A stretch of DNA of 64,000 bases. It comes from an uncultured Rhodobiaceae bacterium. Its GTDB lineage: Bacteria; Pseudomonadota; Alphaproteobacteria; RS24. The DNA is taken from contig CALEFA010000070.1 of assembly GCA_937876775.1 (NCBI GenBank), forward strand, positions 124,001 through 188,000, written 5' to 3'. Below the pieces are notes generated by a model. That model did no database searches. It was not told the origin of the DNA and worked only from the letters and a program-made list of their open reading frames with translations. This document shows positions 55,626 through 64,000 of this stretch, piece after piece. The position numbers and the translations under genes are program-made. Positions within the stretch are counted from its first letter, which is position 1; each line of letters opens with the position of its first letter.

Positions 55626-57569
55626 ATGTCCCATACAAACACCACGCATCTTCGAGATGAAAATTTGGCTCCGAAATCGCCGGCTTTGGCGCGCGCTGAT
55701 GCACAATATGGCGTATCGCGCTGGGGTGATGGGCTGATCACAATTTTGGAAAATGGCCACATCGGCCTCCTGCACCCTAATCGTCCCGATGATGTGCCAA
55801 CCGATTTGATGTCAGTGATTGAAAACCTTGATGCGCGTGGCATTGCTGCGCCGGTTTTGTTGCGCGTGTCAGATTTTATTTCATGGCGTATTGAGCAAAT
55901 CAATGAAGCCTTCCGCGATGCCATTTCGGAACTTGATTATCGCGGCACTTATCAAGGTGTTTTTCCGGTTAAAGTGAACCAACAAGCGCAGGTGATTGAA
56001 CGCATTGTGGCCGAGGGACGGCAATATGATTTCGGCCTTGAAGTTGGGTCAAAAGCTGAGTTGCTCATCGCCCTGTCGCATGACACGGGTGGCAAAGCGG
56101 CTTTGATCTGCAATGGTGTGAAAGACGAGGAATTTATTTGCCTCGCCCTGATGTCGCAACGGCTTGGGTTTAATACTTTTATCGTTTTGGAAAGCCCGCG
56201 CGAATTGGATTTAGTGCTCCGCGTGTCGCGCGAAATGGATATCCGCCCGCAGCTTGGCATCAGAATTAAACTAACCCATGAAGTGAGCGGCAATTGGTCG
56301 GCGTCCAGCGGTGACCGGTCAACATTTGGCATGACCATTGCGCAAGTGATGGATGTGATTGACCATTTGCGCACCGAAGGGTTTCTTGAATGTTTGGTGT
56401 TGCAGCACAGCCATTTGGGCAGTCAGGTGCCGAATATTATTGAAATTCGTATGGCGGCGCAGGAAGCCTGTCGGTTTTTCGTCGAATTGCGCAAAGAGGG
56501 CGCGCCCTTATCTTTTCTCGATCTGGGCGGCGGTCTCGGCATTGACTACACTGGCGAGCATCGCGCCACTGAAAACTCGACCAATTACACCTTGTCCGAA
56601 TATTCCGTGAATATTGTTGAGACGGTGAAATATGCCATGGATAAAGCGGATATGGCGCATCCGATTATTATCACTGAAAGCGGCCGTGCCTGTGTCGCGC
56701 AATCGTCGATGCTGTTGTTCAATATTCTTGAAGCGACGCATTTTGATAGCGCGCTGCCGGTTGAAGCTGAAGACGGCGATCATACAGTTTTACAGTCTAT
56801 GTTGGCGATTGAGGCCTATCTCACGGCTGAACGTGTGCACGAGTGCTGGAATGATTTGGTGTTTTACCGCAATGAAATGCGCGCCCTGTTGAAAAGCGGG
56901 CAGGCGAGCTTGCGCGAAACCGCCAAGGCTGAGCGCGTGCATCTTTATTTAATGAACCGGATCAAAGCGCTTTTGGCTGAAAATGACTCGATGAATGAAG
57001 AAATGGCCGAGGCCATGAAGCAGGCGGCTGATATTTATCACGGTAATTTTTCGCTGTTTCAAAGCCTGCCCGATGTTTGGGCGATTGACCAAATTCATCC
57101 GATTGCGCCGCTCCATAGATTGGAAGAAAAGCCAACCCGCCACGCAGTTTTGAGTGACATCACCTGCGATAGCGATGGCAAAATTGATAGTTTCGTGCTC
57201 GGCAACGGCCTATCAAAAACATTGCCGGTTCATGAGTTGAAAGAAGACGAAGACTATTATCTTGGCGTGTTTTTCGTCGGTGCCTATCAAGAGACCTTGG
57301 GTGATTTGCACAATCTATTCGGCGACACCAATGTGGTGACCATTGAATTGTGCCCCGATGGGTCATTTGAATTGATGCATGAGCAAGAAGGCGACACAAT
57401 ATCTGAGGTGCTGTCTTATGTGGAGTATGATCCGCGCCAAATGGTCGATGTGTTCAAGAAAACCGTTGAAAATGCTGTGAAAACTGGCCGTATTGCGGCG
57501 ACCGAACGGCGCCAGATGATTTCTGCCTTTAAAGACAGTATTAACGGATATACTTATTTCGAAAAGTAA
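55626..57569 (+). CDS. speA: Biosynthetic arginine decarboxylase
   Basis: SpeA decarboxylates arginine to agmatine. It is a PLP enzyme of the alanine-racemase fold. The 647-residue protein opens near QYGVSRWGDGLITI; the PLP lysine is in GVFPVKVNQQAQV, followed by FGLEVGSKAELL, HSHLGSQV, FLDLGGGLGIDYTG, SESGRA-like TESGRACVAQSS and, at the end, VEYDPRQMVD. The ATG at 55626 follows GAGG by 6 bp and is preferred to one 12 bp upstream. It starts a four-gene polyamine operon. Confidence 0.96.
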   Translation: MSHTNTTHLRDENLAPKSPALARADAQYGVSRWGDGLITILENGHIGLLHPNRPDDVPTDLMSVIENLDARGIAAPVLLRVSDFISWRIEQINEAFRDAISELDYRGTYQGVFPVKVNQQAQVIERIVAEGRQYDFGLEVGSKAELLIALSHDTGGKAALICNGVKDEEFICLALMSQRLGFNTFIVLESPRELDLVLRVSREMDIRPQLGIRIKLTHEVSGNWSASSGDRSTFGMTIAQVMDVIDHLRTEGFLECLVLQHSHLGSQVPNIIEIRMAAQEACRFFVELRKEGAPLSFLDLGGGLGIDYTGEHRATENSTNYTLSEYSVNIVETVKYAMDKADMAHPIIITESGRACVAQSSMLLFNILEATHFDSALPVEAEDGDHTVLQSMLAIEAYLTAERVHECWNDLVFYRNEMRALLKSGQASLRETAKAERVHLYLMNRIKALLAENDSMNEEMAEAMKQAADIYHGNFSLFQSLPDVWAIDQIHPIAPLHRLEEKPTRHAVLSDITCDSDGKIDSFVLGNGLSKTLPVHELKEDEDYYLGVFFVGAYQETLGDLHNLFGDTNVVTIELCPDGSFELMHEQEGDTISEVLSYVEYDPRQMVDVFKKTVENAVKTGRIAATERRQMISAFKDSINGYTYFEK

Positions 57570-57580
57570 GAGGGTTAGCC

Positions 57581-58786
57581 ATGGGTAATGTTTTGGTAAT
57601 TGGTGCTGGTGGTGTCGGCTCAGTCGGCGTGCATAAAATGGCGATGCTGCCAGAGCGTTTTGAGAACATCACTCTGGCCAGTCGGACGCTCAAGAAATGC
57701 GATTTGATTGCCGATAGTGTCGATGCGCGTTTCGGCAAACGTATTCAAACGGCAGAAATTGACGCCGATGATAGCAAAGCTACAGCGGCTTTAATCGAAA
57801 AAACCCAACCTGATTTGGTGGTCAATCTGGCTTTGCCCTATCAGGATTTGGCGATTATGGACGCTTGTCTGATGGCTGGCGTCGATTATCTCGACACCGC
57901 TAATTATGAGCCGCGCGATGAGGCTAAATTCGAGTATCACTGGCAGTGGGATTACCAAGATCGTTTCGCCGAAGCAGGCTTAATGGCGCTTCTCGGCTCT
58001 GGTTTTGACCCCGGCGTCACCAATGTGTTTACCGCCTATATTCGCAAACATTTGATTAGCGATATGCGGACATTGGATATTCTCGATTGTAATGGCGGCG
58101 ACCATGGTCAGGCTTTTGCCACCAATTTTAATCCTGAGATTAACATTCGCGAGGTTACCGCACCGGCGCGCCACTGGCACAATGGCGCTTGGGTTGAAAC
58201 ACCGGCTCTGTCGCATAAGCAAAGCTTCGATTTTCCTGAAGTTGGCGCGCGCAATATGTATTTGATGTATCACGAGGAGCTTGAGTCGCTATCGAAGAAT
58301 TATCCCGAGCTGACCCGCGCGCGCTTTTGGATGACATTTGGCGATGCCTATCTAAAACATCTCGAAGTGCTGCAAAATATTGGCATGACGTCGATTGAGC
58401 CGGTTGTTTATGAGGGCCGCGAGATTGTGCCATTGCAATTTCTCAAAGCGGTTCTGCCAGACCCCGGTGATTTGGGCAAAACCACCCATGGCAAAACCTG
58501 CATCGGCAATATCGTAAGCGGCACGCAAGACGGCGCCGATCGCCACGTCTATCTGTATAATATTTGCGACCATGAGGCGTGTTTTGCCGAGGTTGGTAGC
58601 CAAGCGGTCAGCTATACCACCGGTGTGCCTGCGATGATTGGCGCGGCGCTGATGCTCGATGGCACATGGCGCCAGCCCGGCGTGTTCAACCTTGAGCAGC
58701 TTGACCCTGATCCCTTCATGAAAATGCTCAATGAAAATGGTTTGCCGTGGCAATATGTCGATCTCGACCGGCCGCTGGATTTCTAG
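57581..58786 (+). CDS. Carboxynorspermidine/carboxyspermidine dehydrogenase (saccharopine-dehydrogenase family)
   Basis: A 401-residue NADPH-dependent enzyme. The N-terminal Rossmann motif is VLVIGAGGVGSVGVHKMA. The body has VNLALPYQDLAIMDACLMAGVDYLDTANYE and GSGFDPGVTNVFTAYI, both typical of the CASDH family (LYS1-like). It condenses aspartate semialdehyde with putrescine (or diaminopropane) to carboxyspermidine (or carboxynorspermidine). With speA, nspC and speB in one operon, spermidine is the expected product. It lies 11 bp after speA, 2 bp before nspC. Confidence 0.93.
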   Translation: MGNVLVIGAGGVGSVGVHKMAMLPERFENITLASRTLKKCDLIADSVDARFGKRIQTAEIDADDSKATAALIEKTQPDLVVNLALPYQDLAIMDACLMAGVDYLDTANYEPRDEAKFEYHWQWDYQDRFAEAGLMALLGSGFDPGVTNVFTAYIRKHLISDMRTLDILDCNGGDHGQAFATNFNPEINIREVTAPARHWHNGAWVETPALSHKQSFDFPEVGARNMYLMYHEELESLSKNYPELTRARFWMTFGDAYLKHLEVLQNIGMTSIEPVVYEGREIVPLQFLKAVLPDPGDLGKTTHGKTCIGNIVSGTQDGADRHVYLYNICDHEACFAEVGSQAVSYTTGVPAMIGAALMLDGTWRQPGVFNLEQLDPDPFMKMLNENGLPWQYVDLDRPLDF

Positions 58787-58788
58787 CC

Positions 58789-59949
58789 ATGATGGAGACG
58801 CAATCGACTGGGGCAGGCGGGTTCGCTGATTTTGATTTATCGCGCGTACCCAGCCCGTGTTTTGTCGTCGATGAGATTGCCCTTGAGCGCAATTTGAAAA
58901 TTCTACAAAGCCTATCGCAAAGCACTGGGGTTGAGGTCTTGCTCGCTCTGAAAGCCTTTTCCATGTGGTCTTTGGCGCCCTTAATTAATCAATATTTGTC
59001 CGGAACCTGCGCGTCTGGCCTATGGGAGGCGCGTTTGGCGCGGGCCCATTATGCCGGTAAGTTAGCCAGCTTTGCGCCAGCTTTTCGACCCCAAGAAATC
59101 GACGAAATCGCCTCTCTATCCGATCATCTCGTGTTTAATTCAGTGGCTCAGATTGACCGCTTTGGCGCGGCCGCCAAAGCCGGCGGGGCCGATATTGGTT
59201 TGCGCTTAAACCCGCAACATTCGGAAGGCGAGATTGAAAAATACGACCCTTGTGCGGCCGGTTCGCGGCTTGGCCAACCGTTGACGCAATTGGCTGATAC
59301 GCCGCTGGAAACGGTGTCGGGCTTTCACATGCATACGTTGTGCGAACAGGGGTTTGAGCCGTTATCCCGCACGGTCGCTGCCGTGCAACCGTTCTTGCAA
59401 CAGCACAAGGGCAAGTTTTCTTGGTTGAATTTTGGCGGTGGTCATTTGGTCACCCGACCCGGCTATGACATTGACGGGCTCAGCCAGCTTTTGCGCCAAA
59501 CCGGCGAAACCTATGGCGTGCAGACATATTTGGAACTTGGTACGTCAGTAGCGTTCGATGCGGGCATCCTCGTCGGTGAAGTCCTTGATGTGGTTGAAAA
59601 TGACGGCCCGATTGCGATTTTGGATATTTCCGCCACCTGTCATATGCCGGACGTGATTGAGGCGCCTTATCGGCCTGCTCTTATGGGGGAAAGCACCAAT
59701 GGCGCGCAAGTGAAATTAGGTGGCCCAAGCTGTCTGGCCGGCGATGTTATCGGTGACTATGGCTTTGCCACCATGCCGCAAGCCGGCGACCGCTTGGCGT
59801 TTCTCGACCAAGCGCATTACTCCATGGTGAAAACATCGACCTTCAACGGCATTGGCTTGCCGTCGATAGCGATTTGGAACAGTCAAACAGACGCACTGCG
59901 CATGGTTCGGCAATTTGACTATACTGATTTTGAAGGACGGTTATCGTGA
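58789..59949 (+). CDS. nspC: Carboxynorspermidine decarboxylase
   Basis: NspC is a PLP enzyme of the alanine-racemase fold that decarboxylates carboxyspermidine or carboxynorspermidine to the polyamine. The 386-residue protein has PLP lysine K55 in LLALKAFSMW. Other family segments are GFHMHTLCEQGFEPL, NFGGGHLVTRPGYD and GPSCLAGDVIGDY, with the substrate-facing cysteine in PSCLAGD. The start at 58789 is 2 bp past the previous stop. Its TGA overlaps the ATG of speB (ATGATG region), so translational coupling is likely. Confidence 0.95.
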   Translation: MMETQSTGAGGFADFDLSRVPSPCFVVDEIALERNLKILQSLSQSTGVEVLLALKAFSMWSLAPLINQYLSGTCASGLWEARLARAHYAGKLASFAPAFRPQEIDEIASLSDHLVFNSVAQIDRFGAAAKAGGADIGLRLNPQHSEGEIEKYDPCAAGSRLGQPLTQLADTPLETVSGFHMHTLCEQGFEPLSRTVAAVQPFLQQHKGKFSWLNFGGGHLVTRPGYDIDGLSQLLRQTGETYGVQTYLELGTSVAFDAGILVGEVLDVVENDGPIAILDISATCHMPDVIEAPYRPALMGESTNGAQVKLGGPSCLAGDVIGDYGFATMPQAGDRLAFLDQAHYSMVKTSTFNGIGLPSIAIWNSQTDALRMVRQFDYTDFEGRLS

Positions 59950-60803
59950 TGCAAGATCAGTTTCTCGGGGAAGAATTATCAGCCGACGAAAATAATAGGG
60001 AGACGGCGCAGTTTGAAGTCGTGCCCTGTGGCCTCGAAGCCACGGTGTCCTATGGCACTGGAGCGGCGCAGGGGCCAGCGGCGATTATTGCGGCGTCGCA
60101 TCAATTGGAGCGTTTGGTTAATGGTCAAGAAACCTGCGCGCAGGGTATTTTCACCCATCCGCCAATAAACTGCCAGCAGCCGATTGAGACGGTCATGTCT
60201 GACTTGCGCCAGCTGACCAGCGCAATTGTTTCGCGCGGTCATGTGCCGGTGACTTTGGGCGGTGAGCATAGTTTGAGCTATGGCGCGGTCATGGGCGTGG
60301 TTGACGCACTCGCGGCGCCCGTCGGATTGGTGCACATTGATGCCCACGCTGATTTTCGTAATGCCTATCAAGGCCACAAACATTCGCACGCCAGTGTTAT
60401 GCACTTATTGGCTGGCGAGGGGTTACCCATGGCCTCATTTGGCGTGCGTGCATTGGCGGCGGAAGAAGAAGCTGGTCGCCGTGCCCATGGGGTGATTTGC
60501 CACGACGGGCCGGATCTGGTTCGCGGGCAAATCTCAGCGGTCAATCTGCCGGAGGATTTCCCCGAAAATATCTACGTGACCTTCGATCTCGATGGCTTGG
60601 ACCCATCGGTTCTGCCGGCCACTGGCACCCCTGTGCCCGGTGGACTCGGGTTTTATCAAGCACTGGATTTGGTGCAAAGCACCTTGGTTGGGCGTCGCTG
60701 TGTCGGCATTGATGTCGTCGAATTGGCGCCAATTGCCGGTCAGCCGGTCAGTGATTTCACCGCCGCGATGATTACCTATCAACTGATGCGCTTCTGCCAA
60801 TAG
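59949..60803 (+). CDS. speB: Agmatinase
   Basis: SpeB hydrolyses agmatine to putrescine and urea, completing the supply of putrescine from arginine in this operon. It is a binuclear manganese enzyme of the arginase fold with 284 residues. Metal-ligand motifs are LGGEHSLSYG, HIDAHADFRNAY, YVTFDLDGLDPSVLP and GIDVVELAP. The ATG at 59949 overlaps the nspC stop (TGATG). A formimidoylglutamase or guanidine-related ureohydrolase is possible from the fold, but the neighbours argue strongly for agmatinase. Confidence 0.92.
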   Translation: MQDQFLGEELSADENNRETAQFEVVPCGLEATVSYGTGAAQGPAAIIAASHQLERLVNGQETCAQGIFTHPPINCQQPIETVMSDLRQLTSAIVSRGHVPVTLGGEHSLSYGAVMGVVDALAAPVGLVHIDAHADFRNAYQGHKHSHASVMHLLAGEGLPMASFGVRALAAEEEAGRRAHGVICHDGPDLVRGQISAVNLPEDFPENIYVTFDLDGLDPSVLPATGTPVPGGLGFYQALDLVQSTLVGRRCVGIDVVELAPIAGQPVSDFTAAMITYQLMRFCQ

Positions 60804-60832
60804 GCTCTCTGGCTTATGAGAATGGCGCAAGT

Positions 60833-60895
60833 GCCTCCCGACAAGAGGGAGACTTTGCCAGGAGGCGTGCAATCGAAGGGTTGAAAGATTGCACG
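60833..60895 (+). ncRNA. Structured leader or intergenic RNA before the DUF3604 gene
   Basis: The 154-bp gap after speB holds a perfect 9-bp stem: CGTGCAATC (60866-60874) with GATTGCACG (60887-60895) and a 12-nt loop. Upstream, CTCCC (60835-60839) can pair with GGGAG (60847-60851), or GCCTCC (60833-60838) can pair with GGAGGC (60861-60866), which are mutually exclusive folds. No T-tract follows, so this is not an ordinary terminator. It could be a regulatory leader. I do not recognise the motif. Confidence 0.45.
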
Positions 60896-60917
60896 ATGAA
60901 AGGCTAGGTAATATAAA

Positions 60918-60932
60918 TTAACGGGGCGTTAA
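60918..60932. promoter_or_regulatory. Palindrome upstream of the DUF3604 gene
   Basis: TTAACG (60918-60923) and CGTTAA (60927-60932) are perfect inverted repeats separated by GGG, 25 bp before the start codon. The size and symmetry suit a transcription-factor operator. No regulator gene is adjacent. Confidence 0.45.
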
Positions 60933-60957
60933 AAACCAAATGGCGCCAAGGGGGATT

Positions 60958-62772
60958 ATGAAACTTACAAAACTTTTATCGACACTGGCTTTGAGTGCCA
61001 GTTTTAGTGTTGCCGCCATGGCTGCTGATGCGCCGGAAAACCGCGCCGTGCTATTTGGCGAAACGCATTTACACACTGCCTTGTCGTTTGACAGTTATAT
61101 TTTCGCCAATCGCAATTCGCCCGATGACGCTTATCGCTATGCCCGTGGTGAGACCATCAAACATCCCGCTGGTTTTGATATGAAGCTCAATGACCCGCTA
61201 GATTTTCAGGCCGTCACCGATCACGCGATTTACCTTGGCATGTTGCCAGCCATGCACGACCCGCGCCAAGCCGCGTCTAAGCATGAATTGGCGCTGGCTA
61301 TTCGCAAAGCCAAGACACCGGTTGAACGTCTGGCCGCCTTTCAAAACCTGTTTCCGCGTCTGAACAAAAGCGACACGCCGGATGACTTGGTTGATAATGA
61401 GGTCATGGCGTCGGCATGGGCGCATATTATTGAAAAGGCCAATGAATATAATGAACCGGGCAAATTCAGCACGCTGATTGCATATGAATACACCTCCGGG
61501 CCGGACAATCAAAACCTGCACAGAAATGTTTTCTTCCGCGGCGATAAAGCGCCAGCTTTGCCATTTAGCCGCATTATGTCGCCTAATCCGGAAGATTTGT
61601 GGGCGTGGATGGATGGTCTGCGCGCCAAAGGCGTCGACACCATTGCCGTGCCGCATAACTCCAATGGTTCCAATGGCTTAATGTTCAAAACCGAAAAATG
61701 GGACGGCACGCCAATGGATCAGGAATATGCTGCCACCCGCATGCGTAACGAGCCCTTGGTCGAAGTCACGCAAGTAAAAGGCGACAGCGAAACCCACCCC
61801 GCCTTGTCACCGAATGATGAATTTGCCGATTTCGAAACCATGCCGTACCGCATTGGCGTATGGGTTGATAGTGAAGTTGACGGCTCTTACGTTCGCCAGT
61901 CCTATTTGCGTGGTCTTGAACTGGCCGCCAAGGGCGCTGGCAATCCCTATAAATTTGGCCTGATTGGGGCCTCCGACACGCATGTGGCCGCTGGCGCTTT
62001 TGATGAGGATAATTACTGGTCAAAAGTCGGTGTGATTGATGCCTCGCCACGATTGCGCGGCTCCGTACCACTGAAAAAAGCCAATCCGGATGGCAGCAAA
62101 TATAACGCCAATAATTTCCAAACATGGAGTGCCTCGGGCTTGGCAGCCGTGTGGGCTGATAGCAATACGCGTGGCGATATTTTCGACGCCATGCGCCGCA
62201 AAGAGACCTATGCCACCACCGGCCCGCGCATTAAATTACGCTTCTTCGCTTCGGAAAACTTCGACGCCAATATTCTGACAAGTGTCGATATGGTCAAAAA
62301 AGCCTATCAACAAGGTGTTTCAATGGGCGGTGATTTGTCGGTTGCGGCTGGCAAAGGGCCTGAGTTTCTTGTCTGGGCGATGCGCGATGCTCGTTCTTAT
62401 GGTTTGCAACGCCTGCAAATCGTCAAAGGTTGGGTCGACAATCAGGGACGCGCGTATGAGAAAATTTTCGATGTTCAATGCGCTGGTGGTGTCGCGCCAA
62501 ATGCGCAAAACCGCTGCCCTGACAATCAAGCCAAGGTTGATCTGACGACCTGCCAAGTCTCGGCGAACACATCGGCGGATGAGCTGAAAACTGTTTGGCG
62601 TGATCCGGAATATAAATCAGGTCAATCGGCGTTTTACTATGTCCGCGTGATGGAAAACCCAAGCTGCCGCTGGTCAAGCTGGGATGCCCTGCGGGCGGGT
62701 GTGCCGCCGCGTGAGGACATTGCCGCGACCTTACAAGAGCGCGCTTACTCTTCACCGATTTGGGTCAATTAA
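60958..62772 (+). CDS. Exported DUF3604-domain protein
   Basis: A 604-residue secreted protein with a signal peptide (residues 1-23, cleaving near AMAAD). It matches DUF3604: LFGETHLHTALSFDSYIF near the mature N-terminus (PHP-like metal motif HLH), DFQAVTDHAIYLG, TLIAYEYTSGPDNQNLHRNV, GLIGASDTHVAAG and DAMRRKETYATTGPRIKLRF. Conserved His and Asp residues suggest a metal-dependent hydrolase of the PHP superfamily, probably periplasmic, but no activity is established. AAGGGGG precedes the ATG at 60958. Transcription is separate from the polyamine operon if the upstream leader is real. Confidence 0.85.
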   Translation: MKLTKLLSTLALSASFSVAAMAADAPENRAVLFGETHLHTALSFDSYIFANRNSPDDAYRYARGETIKHPAGFDMKLNDPLDFQAVTDHAIYLGMLPAMHDPRQAASKHELALAIRKAKTPVERLAAFQNLFPRLNKSDTPDDLVDNEVMASAWAHIIEKANEYNEPGKFSTLIAYEYTSGPDNQNLHRNVFFRGDKAPALPFSRIMSPNPEDLWAWMDGLRAKGVDTIAVPHNSNGSNGLMFKTEKWDGTPMDQEYAATRMRNEPLVEVTQVKGDSETHPALSPNDEFADFETMPYRIGVWVDSEVDGSYVRQSYLRGLELAAKGAGNPYKFGLIGASDTHVAAGAFDEDNYWSKVGVIDASPRLRGSVPLKKANPDGSKYNANNFQTWSASGLAAVWADSNTRGDIFDAMRRKETYATTGPRIKLRFFASENFDANILTSVDMVKKAYQQGVSMGGDLSVAAGKGPEFLVWAMRDARSYGLQRLQIVKGWVDNQGRAYEKIFDVQCAGGVAPNAQNRCPDNQAKVDLTTCQVSANTSADELKTVWRDPEYKSGQSAFYYVRVMENPSCRWSSWDALRAGVPPREDIAATLQERAYSSPIWVN

Positions 62773-62782
62773 AAGACGTTAA

Positions 62783-63568
62783 TCAGCCTTTGCGGGTGGC
62801 CAGATGGGCCATCAGCAGAAGCATAAAGCCAGCGACCAGAACGCAGACAATAACTGGCCCTGTCGCCAGCTCAAAATTCTCTGCCAATGGCAAGCCAATT
62901 AGCATGCAAACGCTGGCAATGGCACTGCCGCCAATGGCCATGGCTTCTGGCGAGCGGGCGAACAGCCGCGCCGTCGAGGCCGGTATGATCAGCAAGGATG
63001 TAATCAACAAAATACCGACCAGTTGGATAGAGGCGGCAACAACTACGCCCATAAGCACCATTAAGGCAAATTCATAACGCACAATATGCACGCCTTCGGC
63101 ATGCGCCAAATCTTCACTGGTGGTCATCAAAATAAGCCCGGGCCAGAGCCGCATCAGCAAGCCCAGTGATAGGCCACTACCGGCAATCACCCAGACTGCC
63201 ATATCTTGCGTCACAGCGTCGAGACTGCCGAGCAGGTAATCATGCACTTCAACATCGCCAGCCCCCAATAGGGTCATCGCTACCACACCTAAAGACAAAG
63301 CTGCATGGGCCAAAATACCGAGCAATGTATCGGTTGCCAGCACCCGTTTGGCGCGCAGCCAAATCAGCGACAGGGCAAAAATAATGGCAATCGCCATCAT
63401 GCCAATCTGATCCGATACGCCAATCACCAGACCAATAGCCACACCGAGCAGGGCGCTATGGGCCAGACCGTCGCCAAAATAAGCCATCCGCCGCCATACG
63501 ACGAAACAACCAAGCGGCCCGGCGACAAGGGCCAGTGCCAAAGTGGTCAGTAATATATGCGCGCTCAT
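62783..63568 (-). CDS. znuB: Zinc ABC transporter permease
   Basis: ZnuB is the membrane subunit of the high-affinity zinc importer (ABC-3 family). The 261-residue protein has about eight membrane helices. Signatures are GPLGCFVVWRRMAYFGDGLAHSALLGVAIG at the N-terminus (read in parts) and VGILLITSLLIIPASTARLFARSPEAM later. Its ATG overlaps the znuC stop in an ATGA junction, so the two are translationally coupled. The znuA substrate-binding gene is not in the window. Manganese transport cannot be excluded from the permease alone. Confidence 0.93.
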   Translation of the reverse strand: MSAHILLTTLALALVAGPLGCFVVWRRMAYFGDGLAHSALLGVAIGLVIGVSDQIGMMAIAIIFALSLIWLRAKRVLATDTLLGILAHAALSLGVVAMTLLGAGDVEVHDYLLGSLDAVTQDMAVWVIAGSGLSLGLLMRLWPGLILMTTSEDLAHAEGVHIVRYEFALMVLMGVVVAASIQLVGILLITSLLIIPASTARLFARSPEAMAIGGSAIASVCMLIGLPLAENFELATGPVIVCVLVAGFMLLLMAHLATRKG

Positions 63569-64000
63569 CAGCTTTCCTCGCTAGGCGACGAATGATGGTG
63601 GTCATGGTCGTGATCATGGGCGTGACTATGCGGGTAAACGGCCATTAATTTGGCCATATCATCGCCGAAAATTGAGATAAATTCAGGATCGCGGGCCACG
63701 CTTTCGGGGGCTCCTGAACAGCATATATGGCGAAACAGGCAAACCACTTTGCGGGTTGATGACATTACCAAATGCAAATCATGCGACACCATGAGAACCG
63801 ATAATTTGCGGCTTTCATAAATCTCATCAATCATTGTGTAGAACTGCAATTGCCCGTTGACGTCGAGGTTTTGCGCTGGCTCATCCAATATCAGCAAATT
63901 TGGTTTGCCGGCCAAAGCCCGCGTAAGCAAGACCCGCTGCAATTCACCGCCAGACAAATCGGCCAGCGGGCTGTTCAGCAAATGGCTGACTTTCGTTTCT
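63568..64000 (-). CDS. znuC: Zinc ABC transporter ATP-binding protein, C-terminal part (5' end outside window)
   Basis: This is the C-terminal half of the ATPase subunit that powers zinc import with ZnuB. The ABC signature LSGGELQRVLLTRAL, Walker B LLILDEPAQNLD and the switch His in VSHDLH are visible; Walker A lies off the right edge. The C-terminus ends in a histidine/aspartate-rich tail (HSHAHDHDHDHHH), typical of zinc-related proteins and probably metal binding. The frame is open to the window edge. Confidence 0.92.
   Translation of the reverse strand, partial: ETKVSHLLNSPLADLSGGELQRVLLTRALAGKPNLLILDEPAQNLDVNGQLQFYTMIDEIYESRKLSVLMVSHDLHLVMSSTRKVVCLFRHICCSGAPESVARDPEFISIFGDDMAKLMAVYPHSHAHDHDHDHHHSSPSEES

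Overview
The window is densely packed chromosomal DNA from an alphaproteobacterium, probably a marine, free-living one. The markers for this are a CtrA cell-cycle regulator, EipA/DUF1134, SdhE, the rpoH-rluD pair, a serC-type RNA leader and an alphaproteobacterial-type tRNA-Met. A SAR116/Puniceispirillales-like origin is a guess from gene content only. There are 53 protein-coding genes I would call (two cut by the window ends), one degenerate receptor gene, one probable frameshifted small gene and one tRNA. I see no phage, insertion sequence, integron or CRISPR array, and no gene-free stretch above about 250 bp.

Layout. 1-5.8 kb: the end of thiD, a serC-serA serine operon behind a structured leader, purA, and convergent rpoH. 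5.8-13.4 kb: rluD diverging from a small membrane protein with overlapping start codons, an alpha/beta hydrolase, eipA, cysQ, ctrA, then divergent mnmA, rpoN and tRNA-Met. 13.4-24.7 kb: a CoA-binding protein and enoyl-CoA hydratase pair, a TonB-receptor remnant, a GST, recQ, DoxX, a PAF-acetylhydrolase-like lipoprotein, a large exported PHP-domain protein, an Ada/Ogt methyltransferase and an M19 dipeptidase. 24.7-37.3 kb: a SulP transporter behind a strongly folded leader, an RhlE-type helicase, DUF502, recG, sdhE, mfd, a DsbA-like protein, a GPH symporter and a small membrane protein. 37.3-38.1 kb: beta-carbonic anhydrase.

38-54.4 kb is the most distinctive region. It holds a BCCP-carboxyltransferase fusion, then two divergent catabolic operons around a TetR-type regulator. 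Leftward run tetR, acyl-CoA dehydrogenase, CaiB-type CoA transferase and a Baeyer-Villiger-type monooxygenase. Rightward run an AtuA-family protein, acyl-CoA carboxylase beta, enoyl-CoA hydratase, acyl-CoA carboxylase alpha (BC+BCCP) and a TIGR03084/DinB-like protein. A perfect palindrome sits between the -35 and -10 of the rightward promoter. Biotin synthase and another acyl-CoA dehydrogenase follow. I infer a CoA-linked pathway that degrades a branched, isoprenoid-like or ketone-containing acid, related to but not the same as the Atu citronellol/geraniol pathway.

54.4-60.8 kb: a thioesterase, a GIY-YIG nuclease gene with no ordinary start codon, then a complete arginine-to-spermidine operon (speA, carboxynorspermidine dehydrogenase, nspC, speB). 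60.8-64 kb: a folded leader, an exported DUF3604 protein, and the znuB/znuC zinc transporter genes running off the end. Domain assignments come from recognising sequence motifs by eye; no database search was run.
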